Origin: Aaosphaeria pasadenensis
Taxonomy: Eukaryota > Ascomycota > Dothideomycetes > Pleosporales
Length of the DNA: 64,000 bases
Direction: 5' to 3'
Assembly: GCA_022813625.1 (NCBI GenBank)
Contig: JAKLMB010000019.1
Coordinates: 558,001 to 622,000 of the forward strand
This document shows positions 21,550 through 32,957 of the stretch, piece after piece. The notes under the pieces are model-generated. The model was not told the DNA's origin, ran no database searches, and saw nothing but the letters and a program-made list of their open reading frames with translations. Numbering within the stretch: position 1 is the first letter of the stretch; each line of letters opens with the position of its first letter. The translations under genes and the position numbers were made by a program.

Positions 21550-22228
21550 CTCAAGAAATGTCACTCTATGGACTTGCTTCCGCATGGGAATGGACCACCT
21601 GATCTACACATAAGTAGGAGCATGACTGGTAGCTCTCGTAGATCAATACTTCGGCCCTAAAGCCTACCACTCTTATCGTTCTTACCAGCTACTTATTGTC
21701 GCCAAGAGATATGGGCTCCCCAAATAGAATACAGCTCTTTATGGCATCAGTCGAGGAAGCAATTGCAAGTGAAATGTGTGTACGCGTGTATATATGCGCG
21801 TGTGCATGTGACTTCTTTAAAACGTTCACGATTGGAAACGAATCAAGATTACTGCTCACAAATGCAACGATCTAGGCAATCTCACAGTGTGTGTCATCAA
21901 TGAGCTCCAATAATAAAGCTTTCTAGCAGTCTATTGATACGGCCTAGTGCGCATAATAATTCAAACGCATGACCGTTACCACTTCATCTGTACCGACTGG
22001 AGACTGAGAAGAATGATCATGATAACCTTTTTCGACCCATTCTGGGAGCTTTACGTATGTCACCAAGTTCAGCAGAGTTCATATATGATTGAAGAGTTCA
22101 TTCGTAACCGGCCCGAATTACGCCATCACACTATTCAAAGCTCGTTACTCGTACTATCTCACCGACGATATATCACGTGAAATGTCTGATGCAATGACAG
22201 CAGATGGACTATTCCTTGCGTTCTGATA
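21550..22228. other. intergenic, convergent
   Basis: About 680 bp between convergent stops, with a purine/pyrimidine alternating GTGTGTACGCGTGTATATATGCGCG-type stretch around 21774-21810. No supported gene. Confidence 0.45.
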
Positions 22229-22783
22229 TCAGTCACTACCAATATTCAAGCCAGCACACCAGTGATCCGCAACACAAGTCACCCTTGCGGATTCGACTTT
22301 ACCAACAGTGCCAATTAGGATTCCACTTTCATCTTCCTCCTTCTTAATTCTAATTGAAGTCTCGCCATCACGGAAACAAACGTAGTCCTCATCCTCCAAT
22401 TTCACGGTACCGGTCGGCGTGCCCTTGGGTTTAGCTACCGCGTCTGCACTAATATCGCTGGCGAATAACTTGTCTCTCCAAACTTTAAGTCGCCATTTGA
22501 CTCCTTCCCATGGTTCGTAAGGATCACTAACAATGGCGGATCGATCAGGTTTCGGAGCTCGGTCATTTTCGTTCGTGGAGTTGCTGATGGGATTTCGGAA
22601 GTAGGCGATCGCCGAGAATGCACGTTCCCCGGGAGAATCAGACCCTGATCGAGGGTTACAGGTTACTAGGTATATGTTGTGTGCGGATGCCATCGAAGAC
22701 GATTCTGTATTGCCGCAGCTGGCTAAGGGCAACCCGAACAATGAGCCAACGGTGAAGGACACCCAGAACACACAGAGCCGCAT
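22229..22783 (-). CDS. small secreted cysteine-containing protein
   Basis: Single exon, 184 residues. A signal peptide ends near residue 20-24 (FTVGSLFGLPLASCG). The mature protein has five or six cysteines (ASCGN, VTCNP, YVCFR, VTCVADHWCAG) and no recognised domain. Size, leader and cysteines fit the broad class of small secreted or effector-like proteins. The central part (DPYEPWEGVKWRLKVWRDKL) is predicted globular. No homologous neighbour is seen. Real expression is not proven, but the leader and clean frame support it. Confidence 0.6.
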   Translation of the reverse strand: MRLCVFWVSFTVGSLFGLPLASCGNTESSSMASAHNIYLVTCNPRSGSDSPGERAFSAIAYFRNPISNSTNENDRAPKPDRSAIVSDPYEPWEGVKWRLKVWRDKLFASDISADAVAKPKGTPTGTVKLEDEDYVCFRDGETSIRIKKEEDESGILIGTVGKVESARVTCVADHWCAGLNIGSD

Positions 22784-24205
22784 TTTGGGAACTTGGGGGC
22801 TCTCTGATGAGCGACGGTATGTGTAATGCGATTATTAATGGTTCGTAAGTAAACGATATAGAGACAGAGTAAGGTAAGGATCGCTGTGAATTCTGGGCAA
22901 CACGGATTGTGAAGGATATTTTATACTTACACGACCCCGTACGCCAGAATGATACCATCTCTAGTATACAAAGCTATCCCCAAATTGTCCATGACGATAT
23001 TACTGAAGTAAGCCTCATATGTTTCTGCAATCATGGCCATATTACACGAGTAGCCGAGATCATGCCTTTTGGGAACCGGATAATGTCAACGCTTACTCCT
23101 ACTTCAATGCAAATATTTAGACTCTGGCCAGATGCGCCACAACATTTGCAATCCATATAGAATATCTCTGAATAGGGTCAGAACTCTATGAAGACAAGCT
23201 TTTCACGAGATGCAGCACCATTGCTTGCATGCTTGCAGGAAAAGGCTTCTATGGAACCCGATGCAGATCTGCCGATGTCACTCCCATTAGTAGTTAACGA
23301 AAGCACTAATCACCTTGTTGAAAATTTTAATAATGATACACATCTAATCGTCATATATCATGGAAATGTACGAATATCAACAATTCCATTAGAGGATCTG
23401 AGGCCATCCTCTTGCTCCCTAAAGTTACTGTACTGTTCACAACTTTCCTTACATAGCTTACATCGTGACTTGTAGTTAATTGTAGAAAAAAAATACCATA
23501 TCCTACGTGGCTACTAGAAAGCAAGGACCGCCATAGCCCAAGTCACGGTATTGTGTATTGCAATTTATTCTGAGGTACTATTGATTTCAATCTACCAGGG
23601 AGCATCAAGTAAGCTCGCTTACATGGTTCCGTTGTATGGATCCATTATGCCGAACTATTCGAGAGCGTGAGAATCTTCCAGGAAGTATGTGGAATACGAA
23701 ATGCAGTAGTCTGTTTTACCAGCCATGAGACGTACATGAGGGACATCAGTAGGTTTCAATTTGGGAGTTGCAATTCTGGCCTGATATAATTTAATGTCAA
23801 TTTCCATGGCTCTAGACCGCGTCATGAACCAAAAGCCTGCCCCTAGTTTATCTCGAATGGCAAGAAAGGGATGGTGGATAGGGCCAAAATCTATCTGCTG
23901 TGACGGTTGCACCAAAGGCGTGGAGTATGTAAAGGTTGCAGGCAATGGAAACTGAGGATTTGTTGGTTCAGGGTCGCAATGCTCACTGCAGAATTCTTTC
24001 CGACATAGTGCCTAAACGTGGATTAGGTCGAAGTTTGGGACACCCAATCATAGAATAGAAACATGTGGTTAATTCATAACATATCTTTGATTCTATAAGA
24101 GAACGTGTCAAGCACAAACTGGACAAGGGGGATTCGACAGCTACGCCAATAATGTATGCAACCAGATGTATGACTTGGGGACCACAGCCCCATTGACGTC
24201 GGTGA
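22784..24205. other. AT-rich intergenic region with a possible gene relic
   Basis: About 1.4 kb, noticeably AT-rich around 23280-23540. The minus-strand stretch 23655-24020 has coding character and is listed separately. The rest shows no supportable gene. Confidence 0.4.
23655..24018 (-). pseudogene. possible gene fragment
   Basis: On the minus strand an open frame begins just after a TTTAG acceptor near 24020 and runs to 23655, reading ALCRKEFCSEHCDPEP, then PIHHPFLAIRDKLGAGFWF and ending LEDSHALE. A GTACGT donor follows PTDVPH near 23735. No convincing start codon or upstream exon was found and I recognise no family. It may be an exon of a decayed gene or a small hypothetical gene starting at the ATG at 23945. 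Confidence 0.25.
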
Positions 24206-25081
24206 TCATGAAATCAGCGGAGGTGTCAACAATCCTCCAGCCTTTGTAAAAGTTTCATTTCCCTGACTAGCAGATAGTTCAAGTAGAAAGCACAGTACCA
24301 TCTCCGCGACCAAATCCGAGTCATCATCTGCATCAACGGCCTCGAAATATTCCTTCTTCGCGACTGGCCAACCCTGTGTCGCGAAATACTTCAGAACCTC
24401 GGTGTTGATAAATTTGTCAAATTCAAAATGACCCTGCAGGGTAAACACCCTTCCAGGCTCGTATAGCCCTTGGACTGCACAATGGTTGGTACTCCCTAGA
24501 TTCACCCATCGAGGAGGCAACGCATCAACATGGGGAATTTTGACGTGATCGCCGTGGATGAACTGAAGGCGCACCACCTCCGGTACGGTAAGAGTTTTTT
24601 GGAGGTTGTCACTCCTTGGGGCATTTTGGAAAGATGAACGGAAACTATCACTGAGGGTGATGGCCTGCACGCCGACCTCATGGCCGTTGGGGTCCTTCTC
24701 GGCGTAAATTCGGAATTCCCTCAAGAGGCTTTGACCTATTAACTGGTGTCCGAAGCAGCTTCCAAAGATCTTGACGTGTGGGTGATTCGCATATACGTCG
24801 CGGACGTAGCCATCGAGTTTTCGTATCCAGTCGAGATTGTCGTATGCTGAAGCCGCCGCACCGGTGATGATAAGGAGGTCCACGTTGGATAGGCACGGTG
24901 GATATTCGTCAAAGTGTACGTTGTATTCGGTGGACTCGATTTGTATGCTTGGAGCAATACGATTGGCAGCTTTCGTCAGAAGATTTGCGAATATAGAACC
25001 GTAGGAGGGCCATCGTGGTTGGACGTTAGGGACTGGCACGTCCGCATTGAGCATGGCTATATGAAGCACTTGCCTCGCCAT
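24206..25081 (-). CDS. class I glutamine amidotransferase-like protein
   Basis: Single exon, 291 residues from MARQVLHIAML (25081); an ATG at 25153 would add 24 residues without family similarity. The fold is a GATase1 domain: the nucleophile elbow GSCFGHQ places the catalytic Cys at 109, and the distal His is in LQGHFEFD. Strand residues VDLLIITGAAASAYD and LQFIHGDHV are typical. Stand-alone fungal proteins of this type (yeast YLR126C group) are probably gamma-glutamyl hydrolases or glutaminase-like enzymes; the substrate is not known. The third triad residue (Glu) is not clear in the segment after the His, so activity is not certain. Confidence 0.82.
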   Translation of the reverse strand: MARQVLHIAMLNADVPVPNVQPRWPSYGSIFANLLTKAANRIAPSIQIESTEYNVHFDEYPPCLSNVDLLIITGAAASAYDNLDWIRKLDGYVRDVYANHPHVKIFGSCFGHQLIGQSLLREFRIYAEKDPNGHEVGVQAITLSDSFRSSFQNAPRSDNLQKTLTVPEVVRLQFIHGDHVKIPHVDALPPRWVNLGSTNHCAVQGLYEPGRVFTLQGHFEFDKFINTEVLKYFATQGWPVAKKEYFEAVDADDDSDLVAEMVLCFLLELSASQGNETFTKAGGLLTPPLIS

Positions 25082-26315
25082 TTTCGAGGCCCCGCAGTGT
25101 GATCGAAGCAGTAGATGTGTACGGGATATTGTTTGAACAATGTAGATGAACAAGTGTCCGGGTTATGGTTGGTTGGCTTGGCTTGGCCAACGAAGAGAGG
25201 GCATATTTATCGCCTGTGCCAGCTCTAAAATCTCCCTACAAGTTCCGTCTCCAACCGTCTGCCGGGTTAGAGGTTACGGCGCGGCCATGCGATAGCGGCC
25301 TCACCGTCTATTGGCATTCCCTCGTGGGCCCCTCAAAAATGTTTCTGACAAACCAATATACCTAGCACTTTCCAAAAGGAAGTTTGTATTTTACTCCTGC
25401 TATTCTTTCTAAGGCGGTGATTAGTCTGGCGGTGGGAGCATTCTGTGTGAGGTGCAGGTGGATAGATGGAGCTCCGCACAACCAACGCATGCCACCACGT
25501 TATGATTATTCAAACGTAAATCCGATTCGTTGGGTGAGGTAAGAAAAAAGACAGCAGTAGGATCATTTTAGTAAATGTTAGTAATTTAAATTGATGAGTG
25601 TTTACTAGAACCCTAAGTAGGTACAGCATGTCCTCATAGTTACTTGCAATGACAAGTCACAAGGCGCGAAATTTGTGCCCACTTTATCCATCTATACCTA
25701 ATATGGACCAAACATCCCGACCTTGATGACAATGAAGCGAAGAGCATCACCACGGGCTAAACAAGATGGAATGGTTTTGAGAACAATCAGAAGATGGGTT
25801 TTGGAAAGCCAGATTTTGTAGCTTTCTTCTCGTGCCCTAAATGTTGTACTACAACATACACGGCTGTTACTATGGCTTTGTAATAAGTTAGGGGAGTTAC
25901 CTTCTCCCAAACGATATACATACAGTCTTGCTAGGTGCAAGTATTTCTAGAAGATGTTGCTTACTGAAGAGAAGGTCCTTCGAAGGCTCAACTAAATACC
26001 TTAAAACTTTAGACCTATCCAGACACTATCCTATATTACAAGAGAAAAGCTGCTTCTGAAAAGAGAGGAGATGCACATCCAGGTGCTGGATAACTGGCGG
26101 AGCCGATGATGACTACTGTGATTGGTTGATTGATTGATTGATTGACGAGCCAGAAGGGCTGTCGTAAGGCTAAGACATTCACTGTGATTTTTATCCGCCT
26201 GCTCCAAGCAAGTCCATTTACATGTCCAAACCACCTTCACCATGCTCACCTGTGTTCAATCCAGACAACGACAGGTACATATTGGCATTCATACGATTCG
26301 GACGCCTACAGGAAC
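25082..26315. other. intergenic region with (TTGA)5
   Basis: About 1.2 kb between the amidotransferase start and the siderophore transporter stop. Contains a short microsatellite, (TTGA)5 at 26126-26145. No ORF with coding character. Confidence 0.45.
26126..26145. repeat. (TTGA)5 microsatellite
   Basis: Five perfect tandem copies of TTGA in the 3' flank of the transporter gene. Confidence 0.9.
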
Positions 26316-28360
26316 TTAGCGCTTGAAATAAGTGAACAGCGACTTTTTATCGTGTCCAACAGCCTCAACCTCTGGTGTGCTGGTATTTGACCATTCCTCG
26401 GCATCTGGCAAGCTCTGTTCCTTCCCGAGCCTCGGGTTACGAATGGTGCAGGCAAAGAAAATAAGCAATGCCGAGAGACAGATTGCTGTGATGCAGAGAA
26501 GACGCTGGACGTGTCTATACACGTCGATGACCACGTCACGCTGGTAAGTGCCGACCGGATATTTCAAGTATGTCATGAGAGGCGACCCATACCAGGCTAG
26601 GGCATCCTCTGCACTCAGCCGTTGCTCAAGCATACCGGGGACCACCTGACTCCAAATAGCACCAGAAACTGTGTTGCCCAAAGCAGAGCCAATGTTGTAT
26701 GAGGCAAGATAGATTCCCGTAACGACGGCGACGTCTGTATGATGTGTTAGCTGCATGTAGATGCATTTTTACGTGTCTGAGTTTTGGGTTGTACTTACGC
26801 TCATGTTTCGTTGCTGCTTGAATCGACGCTTGCGCTGGGTATGGGAAGAAGCCGCCAGCAATACCAAGCAAAATTTGTGCTCCAACGATTCCATTGTGGA
26901 CGTCGCGCCCGCTTCCACCACGATAGTGGATCAAAAGGCCAAAAGCGACCATGAAGAGACAGGTGCCGAAAAGAATGAACGGTTTGAGCCTTCTCACTCG
27001 GAAAATCACCATGCCCAGTAAGACTCCGGTGATGACTGAAGCGAAGCTGTACAAGGAGGTGATGCGTGTGGCGGATTTGATGGACTCGTTAAAACCGACG
27101 ATCAGAACGGTGTAGAGAAAGTCCCCTTGACAAGTCCATGCAAAATTGAGCATGACGGCAATTCCGATGGCGCCCCAGACCGCGCGATCTTTCATCAAGT
27201 GGAAGGGAAGCATGGGGTGAGGACTTCTCTTTTCCCAAATGACCCATACTGGGATTAGGACAATGCCTATGACCAGCGGAGCAATGACCTTTGCCGTGCC
27301 CCATTGAGAGGCGGCCCCTCCAGCAATAGTGAAGGGAACCAAGATGAAACCGAACACACAGATCAGAAGTATGATACCGGGGACGTCAAGTTGCCAAAAG
27401 AGTGCCTGGACCAGGGTTTTGCCACCATACAGCTGATAAGGTGACTTGTAGTCTCGTAGCGCACCCGCCTTCTTTGCTTTCCGGCCGACCCACCATAGGG
27501 AAATGATCAAGGGAAGGGCGCATGCTGGGTAGATAATGCACCACATCCCGATGCCCCATCGCCAGGTGGTAGCCTTAAGGGTGGCTGCGCTTACATCTCC
27601 ACTGACCCAGGTGTTGATGATGAATGGTAAAGCAGGAACATAGGAGAAGAACACACGAGAGCGCAGAGACGTGGTGTCAGCGATGATGACTTCGACAAGC
27701 AAGAGTACTGCCGTGTAGCCGATCTGGTATAGAACCGCACCTGCAGCGAACGATTCTACATTGCTACTGGAAGCCTCGACAATGGATCCTGCACAACGTT
27801 GGTTAGCTAGCCCTCAGAGGATACTATATGCACCACACATACCGAGCGTGTAGAAGAAGATAGATACGAAAAGGACTTCTACTCTGCCAAAGACGTCGGC
27901 AATCTTCGCGGCAGTGGGCTAGCAGTTGGTAAGTATGTGAATAAACCAGAAGGGTTAAGGCGGGAGCAAGGGCATTCGTACCTGGGCCGCAGCGGCTACT
28001 ACGGCACGAATGGTGTTGATGGTAGCCAAAGTTGAATGTGTGGCGTAAGACGAGGTTGCTTCAGGCTGGAGTAATTGTCAATTTCCTAACACATACAATG
28101 CTAGAGAAGCAGATAGGTTGAGAGATAGGTACCTGGTAGACATATCGAAGTGTACCGTCCAAACCATAGGCATACGCAATCAGGAATACGCTGAAGAAGA
28201 TGGCCACTCGATTCCAGAAAGATATATGGGCGGTGAGAGCCTCAATGCGAGCGACACCAGGAGATTGGCTTCCAAACAGGGGTTTGGTGGTGTCGCTGGT
28301 GGGGCGATCAACATCGGGATCGGTTGGTGAGGGTGGAGCTTTCTCGCCCAAATCGGACAT
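26316..28360 (-). CDS. SIT1: siderophore-iron transporter (MFS, SIT family)
   Basis: Fourteen-helix major facilitator that imports ferric siderophores with protons. Minus-strand exons: 28360-28133, 28065-27982, 27918-27843, 27788-26799 and 26734-26316 (introns 67, 63, 54, 64 bp), 598 residues. Start MSDLGEKAPPSPT; the N-terminal 60 residues are cytosolic. SIT-family blocks are present: AYGLDGTLRYVYQ, SYATHSTLATINTIRAVVAAAAQP, AKIADVFGR, the loop ending FPYPAQASIQAATKHEH and YLASYNIGSALGNTVSGAIW. Splices at 27843/27788 and 26799/26734 restore these blocks exactly. Iron repression by a GATA factor is expected for the family; a GATA site lies 240 bp upstream. Which siderophore is carried cannot be read from sequence. 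Confidence 0.93.
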
Positions 28361-28598
28361 GGTGAAGGATGCAAGTACAGAGTGTATATGCGGGTGAGAG
28401 GTGCACAAAGTTAATCGAGAAAGTGTGTACCTCTATCCTTTGTAGGATATGCCAAGCGTGGCACTGAGAGAGGGAGACTCTGTACGGTTGAAAGTGAAGG
28501 GCGAGATGAGATAGCGAGCGATGGGGTGGGGTGAGGGTGTGGGTGGGTGGCAGGAAAGAGTTAAAAGGTGATTGGGATGGGATGGATGTGATTGATTA

Positions 28599-28605
28599 GA
28601 TAAGA
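28599..28605 (+). promoter_or_regulatory. GATA site upstream of siderophore transporter
   Basis: AGATAAG lies about 240 bp upstream of the transporter start, within ATTAGATAA, one mismatch from the ATCWGATAA consensus of iron-repressive GATA factors (SreA/SRE). Degenerate GATCAGATC/GATCGGATG units follow at 28618-28665. Assignment to an iron regulator is inference from family knowledge. Confidence 0.4.
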
Positions 28606-29614
28606 TCGAGTGTGGAGTCGGATCGAATCAGATCGGATGAGAGGGGATCAAATCAGATCAAATGAATCGGGGTTGCCGATCCGAGGACCAATACAGGTAC
28701 GCTACGTGCGAGTACGGTATGCACACACGCACTTTGCAATTGGTATCTGCTCGTAGCTAGTAGCCAGGCTAGGCCAGTCCAGGCAAGTTTAGGAGGATGG
28801 GAGTGAATTGTGAGCGGACGAGTAAGGAGGGCCTAGGACGGAGAAGATGGAGAAGTGAATGGGTGAAAAGGTGATGCAGACAACGAACGAGATTGTCGTC
28901 TTCAAGAAGAAGCTGATGAAGGGTCTGGCAGAGCGCTAAAAGAGGGTGAGGGTGAGGTGAGAGGTGAAAGGTGAGAGTAGAGTTCTGAGCAGAGAGAGAG
29001 CGTGTGTGTGTGTGAGAGAGAGAAAGGGAGCGAGGGAAAAAATCCAAGGAGAGAGATGGGGTCCTCTACGGGCGTTGGCAGTACTCGTAGTTGGTTGTGG
29101 TGGTGGCGGCGGTCGGTGTGGCCGTTTGTACTCGGTGGTAGTGGTTGGTTACAAGGTATGGTACTCGTAGTTAAGGTACGAGGTAAGGTAAGGTACGGGC
29201 AAGGTACGAGTAGTAAGGTGTACTTAGAACTCGTTCGTCTGTTGTAGATGTATGGGTACCTTGGTGTGTACGAGTTCCATGTAGGTGCAAGAGGAATTCC
29301 GGGATTCAAACCATTCTTACGAGAGCACTAGGCAAACGCGTTGGATCCTTTGTACCACCTACCGATAGTCGGGAGAGCAACTAACACTGGGGAACGATCA
29401 ATATCTTGCAACTCGGATAGCTCTATAGTTATAGCAAGAAGCGATGGCTGATATGGTAGGACATCTACTACGTGCGAGGTACTAGTACTCGACATCATTG
29501 TTATTGGTATGCGTCTAATTAGTTACGAGGCACGAGTAAGATACTAACGAGGGACGAAGGACGAGGTGCAAGTAAGAAAGAGAGCGATGATATCAGACGG
29601 GACAAGGCGAGCGG

Positions 29615-29639
29615 GATGCGATGCGATGCAATGCGATGC
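29615..29639. repeat. (GATGC)5 tandem repeat
   Basis: Five tandem GATGC units, the fourth with A for G, in gene-free DNA. Confidence 0.85.
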
Positions 29640-30894
29640 GAGGGAAGGCAATGTGATGTGTGGTGGTGATGTTACGCCATGTGGGGGAGAGGCGGGAAAA
29701 TGGCTTGGTGGCGCATCGTCATCATACCCTACTGGGTGTACAGGTACGTACAGGTAACTAGTTACAGACCTGAGCATAATCTTATTGTAACCTGCTCGTG
29801 TCACCTAAACCACTCCCAGTAATATTTGCAGATCGGATCTGATTACTAGGTACTAGTACCAAATAGTTATGTACGAGTATTAACTACCCTATCCCTCAAA
29901 CTACGAGAATCTCGTACTCGTACTTGTACGTTGTTATACTACAAATTACTAGGAAAAACCATGACAATCGTTTAGAACCGATAACTATCCTTGTACCTCA
30001 TCGTAGTGACTACTGGTATTATTAATTAAGTACGGGCGAGGAAAGAAAAATGTAACCAGAAGTGAGAAGAAGACTTCTGACAAAAGTCAGTAGGTATGTG
30101 ATGGCACACGTCATGCCAAGGGCTAAAGAAAGTCGATTTTTGATATTTTTGATTTTGCCTCGCCCTACGAGTAGTCTAACACATTAGCGTGCAATCATAC
30201 TCGTACAATGACATTAGGTATGGTATTACGAGGTACTGGTACCCTTCCTACAAGATAGTGTCCGACTCAAGTTTTTATACTAGCACAAGGAATTATTTTC
30301 CAATGTGCCACTTTTCCCCCTCTCTTCTCCATATTTTCACTGTCTAAACATGACTATCTTGTTCCGCGAAGACAGACTACTTTGCATCGGAGCGTCCGAT
30401 CACGGATCATACAAAATTGTGCAGACCCATCTCAACAAACGCCAATCCGCATCTCAGCATCGCTGAAGTCCTTACTGTGTAGTATATGGTCATGTACACG
30501 CGCTTTTCCTTCCAAGACCAGGTACAAGCAATGGAAAATGGTCACATAGTCTCTCACCTTCAGTAAATCACGTGCATGCCGCCTCCTCATCTCATGGGTA
30601 TACCTACCTAAAGTAAGTAATACTCATATGTTTCTTCTCGTAAGGGTTCTGTAGTTTTCCTCTTGTTTTGGATATTTTCAATGAGCATGATGTCCTACCA
30701 TACTGCTGTTAGTACTTGAAAAGGTATGAGTTTCCCAACTAACAGAATGGCATCACAAGGTCGGATTGGGTCGATATTCCACTATAGCTGTCATTCTCTT
30801 CCCTCCCCCTGAGCGCAGGTAAATGCAGGAGCTATATGCCCCCCGCATCTATTACCGACATCCTAGTGTGCTCTTGCTTCTATTCATCCTGTTT

Positions 30895-32559
30895 CTAACA
30901 TTCACCGCCCTCTCTGCTTAATAAGTCCCATCCGACAACCTTCCAAACTTCTTCCATGAACCAGTCTTCAACACCCGTGCTCGTTGGAATAGAGTCCCTA
31001 GGATACCTCCCGGGCCTGGCAGGCTTTCGTAAGATGTCCAGTAGCTCGTTGTCATCTCCCTCGCCGAACATGCAGTGAATGAGCGTTCGCTGCAGTCGCT
31101 CTCTTACTCGGGGGTATAGAGGGGTTCTAGAGGTTGATGATACCGATGCCCTACTGCCAGCGCCCCGAGCGTGATTGGACACATTACGTGTACTAGCCGC
31201 TGATCTTGGGTTCATATAAAGTGGCGCAAGAGCCAGGGCTCGCTTCAGCAATGTGACCATCGGGCGAACTTCCGTCTGAAAGGCGAGTCGTTCTACCTTG
31301 ACGTCTTGTGTTGTATTGCGAGCATTTCTACTCGTACTCTCCCAACGTACTATGTCAGTTTCGATCAGCCGAGCCCGCTGGGTCCCGAACGTGGAAAAGA
31401 ACAGAAGGTCTCCGACGCGTTTGACGACTAAGAACAGCCAACCCTCAAAAATCTCCCGTTCCACCGTATCGTTCTTATCAAGACTCGACAGCAAGTTGTA
31501 TAGGAGATGTGATGTTGGATTCGAAAGACTGCCGCTGTCCCGCAATGGCTTCGCCCCAGACTGACCTCCTCTGTCGGTTTGACCTGCCACCTCCGCCATT
31601 CCTAATCTTTTAGCCTTCTCAGCGATCTGATCAAGCAAAGAACGGTACATCCTAAGACACTCGTAGACAACAGGAGCAAGTAAAGTTTTGTCAAGGGCAG
31701 AACGAACTTCCCGGAATGCAGTGAGAACCATATTAAAAGCTCGTGAACATGCCACAACGGTCTGGATATGCGATGCTTCTGGTATTGTGTCTTCGTTTCC
31801 ATTAATTGAGGCCGGCTTAGTATGCGGGGTGGAGATTTGGCACGTCCCAATGGAGCGGACGATGTGTATCAACTGCAGGCAGATGGTTTCATGATCTTCA
31901 CTGTGTTGCTTGCGTAGCCTATGTAACCGCGATACAGACTCAGTGAGAATTTCAGCAACTGGAAATGTGATCAGCAGATTGTTGGTGGTCTATACATGGA
32001 TTGGATGGTGTATCTCACAGCTGTGATTGTGAGCAGCACTTGGCGGTCTGTCTCCGTCTACATGGTACGATTCCATCTTTTCCGGCGGGCCCGCAAAAGA
32101 TCTCGTAGTATCTCCCTTCGAGGATGTCCCCGATTGCGATCGTGGAAGGACCTTTTGTTTGCGCTGTCCTTGTCCGGTCTGGGAAGAAGGAGCACCATCG
32201 ACGCTGGAATTCGATAACGAACCTGTTGGGCGGTTATTATCCTGCATGACCTCCAATCTCTTCTCAAGAGTCGCGACTCGAGCATCCAGAATTTCGCATC
32301 TGTCCTTCCAGTAGGATATACAGTCGAAGAACCGTTGGTGGCGAGCACCCACTGCGTTACCCCGGGCAACTTTGAGATGAGCACGTAGACGTAGGATATA
32401 GTCTGCCAAACATCAGCTTTGAGTATACGGGTGACTTAGATTAAGCGGACCGCGTGGTGCAGTGTCATCAGGTTTCGTTTTCAGTACCGCAACTGCCAGG
32501 GCTATCCTCAAACGAAACAAACAATCGCTCGACCAGGCAGCAGCAACATCTGGCACCAT
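30895..32559 (-). CDS. MEI4: probable meiotic recombination protein MEI4/Rec24
   Basis: Minus-strand exons 32559-32451, 32402-32019 and 31958-30895 (introns 48 and 60 bp), 518 residues. The N-terminus reads AAAWSSDCLFRLRIALAVAV then LKTKPDDTAPRDYILRLRAH, which has the pattern of the N-terminal Mei4 motif (a Trp, a Leu/Ala helix, then a K/R-x-KP-x-D turn followed by a Tyr-containing helix). A coiled coil follows (YWKDRCEILDARVATLEKRL), then a Ser-rich linker and a helical C-terminal domain. Mei4, with Rec114 and Mer2, promotes Spo11 double-strand breaks on meiotic chromosomes. The family is poorly conserved, so the call rests on motif shape and is moderate. The first donor (GTCCGC) is non-standard but keeps the frame. 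Confidence 0.55.
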
Positions 32560-32957
32560 ACTCGTAGTTGAGGATCACCTTAAGAAAGACCTAGGGCAGA
32601 TTTTTCGTGATTCAAGGAGCCAGATTTGGGGTTCGCGATACAGACGAGTCGTAGTTTAAGTGGTTGGTGGTTGCGGTTGTGAACTTGGAAGGCACGCCTC
32701 CATCAGTCCACGGACCCACAAAGGCCAGATTCCTCGCCACAGGTAACACGGCACGACAGGAAGACATAGAGGATGTATTTAGGTAGGTACCGAGGTGAGT
32801 TCTGACGAGGAAGGGTAGATCATACGAGGGCCATCTATCAACAGAAGGTGATAATATAGATTTTACAGTGCCAAGATAGGGCTTCTTATACACGGGTAGG
32901 ATTACATACGAAGGTCGCCAATTCCATCATCGTGCGCATTTCCTTCTAGTTTCTAGA
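32560..32957. other. intergenic
   Basis: About 400 bp between the MEI4 candidate start and the mL38 stop, both on the minus strand. A minus-strand ORF at 32612-32893 has no recognisable content. Confidence 0.4.

Larger units (their letters stand above)
28361..30894. other. 2.5-kb gene-free region rich in TACGAGTA motifs
   Basis: The longest gap in the window. Left part (28490-29060) is purine-rich with GA/GT runs, whose minus-strand translation gives only low-complexity Leu/Ser/Pro ORFs. From 29080 to 30240 the heptamer ACTCGTA or its complement recurs many times, for example at 29083, 29163, 29206, 29872, 29917, 30166 and 30200. A (GATGC)5 run with one variant unit is at 29615-29639. No supported gene, tRNA or transposon. 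Confidence 0.5.

Noticed and set aside
28769..29309. Minus-strand ORFs rich in Leu, Ser, His and Pro
   Set aside because: They are translations of GA/GT simple-sequence DNA with no domain or splice support.
29295..29360. B-box-like GGTTTGAATCC (minus strand) suggesting a tRNA
   Set aside because: T-stem pairs only two bases, the A-box-like sequence is too close, and no acceptor stem forms.
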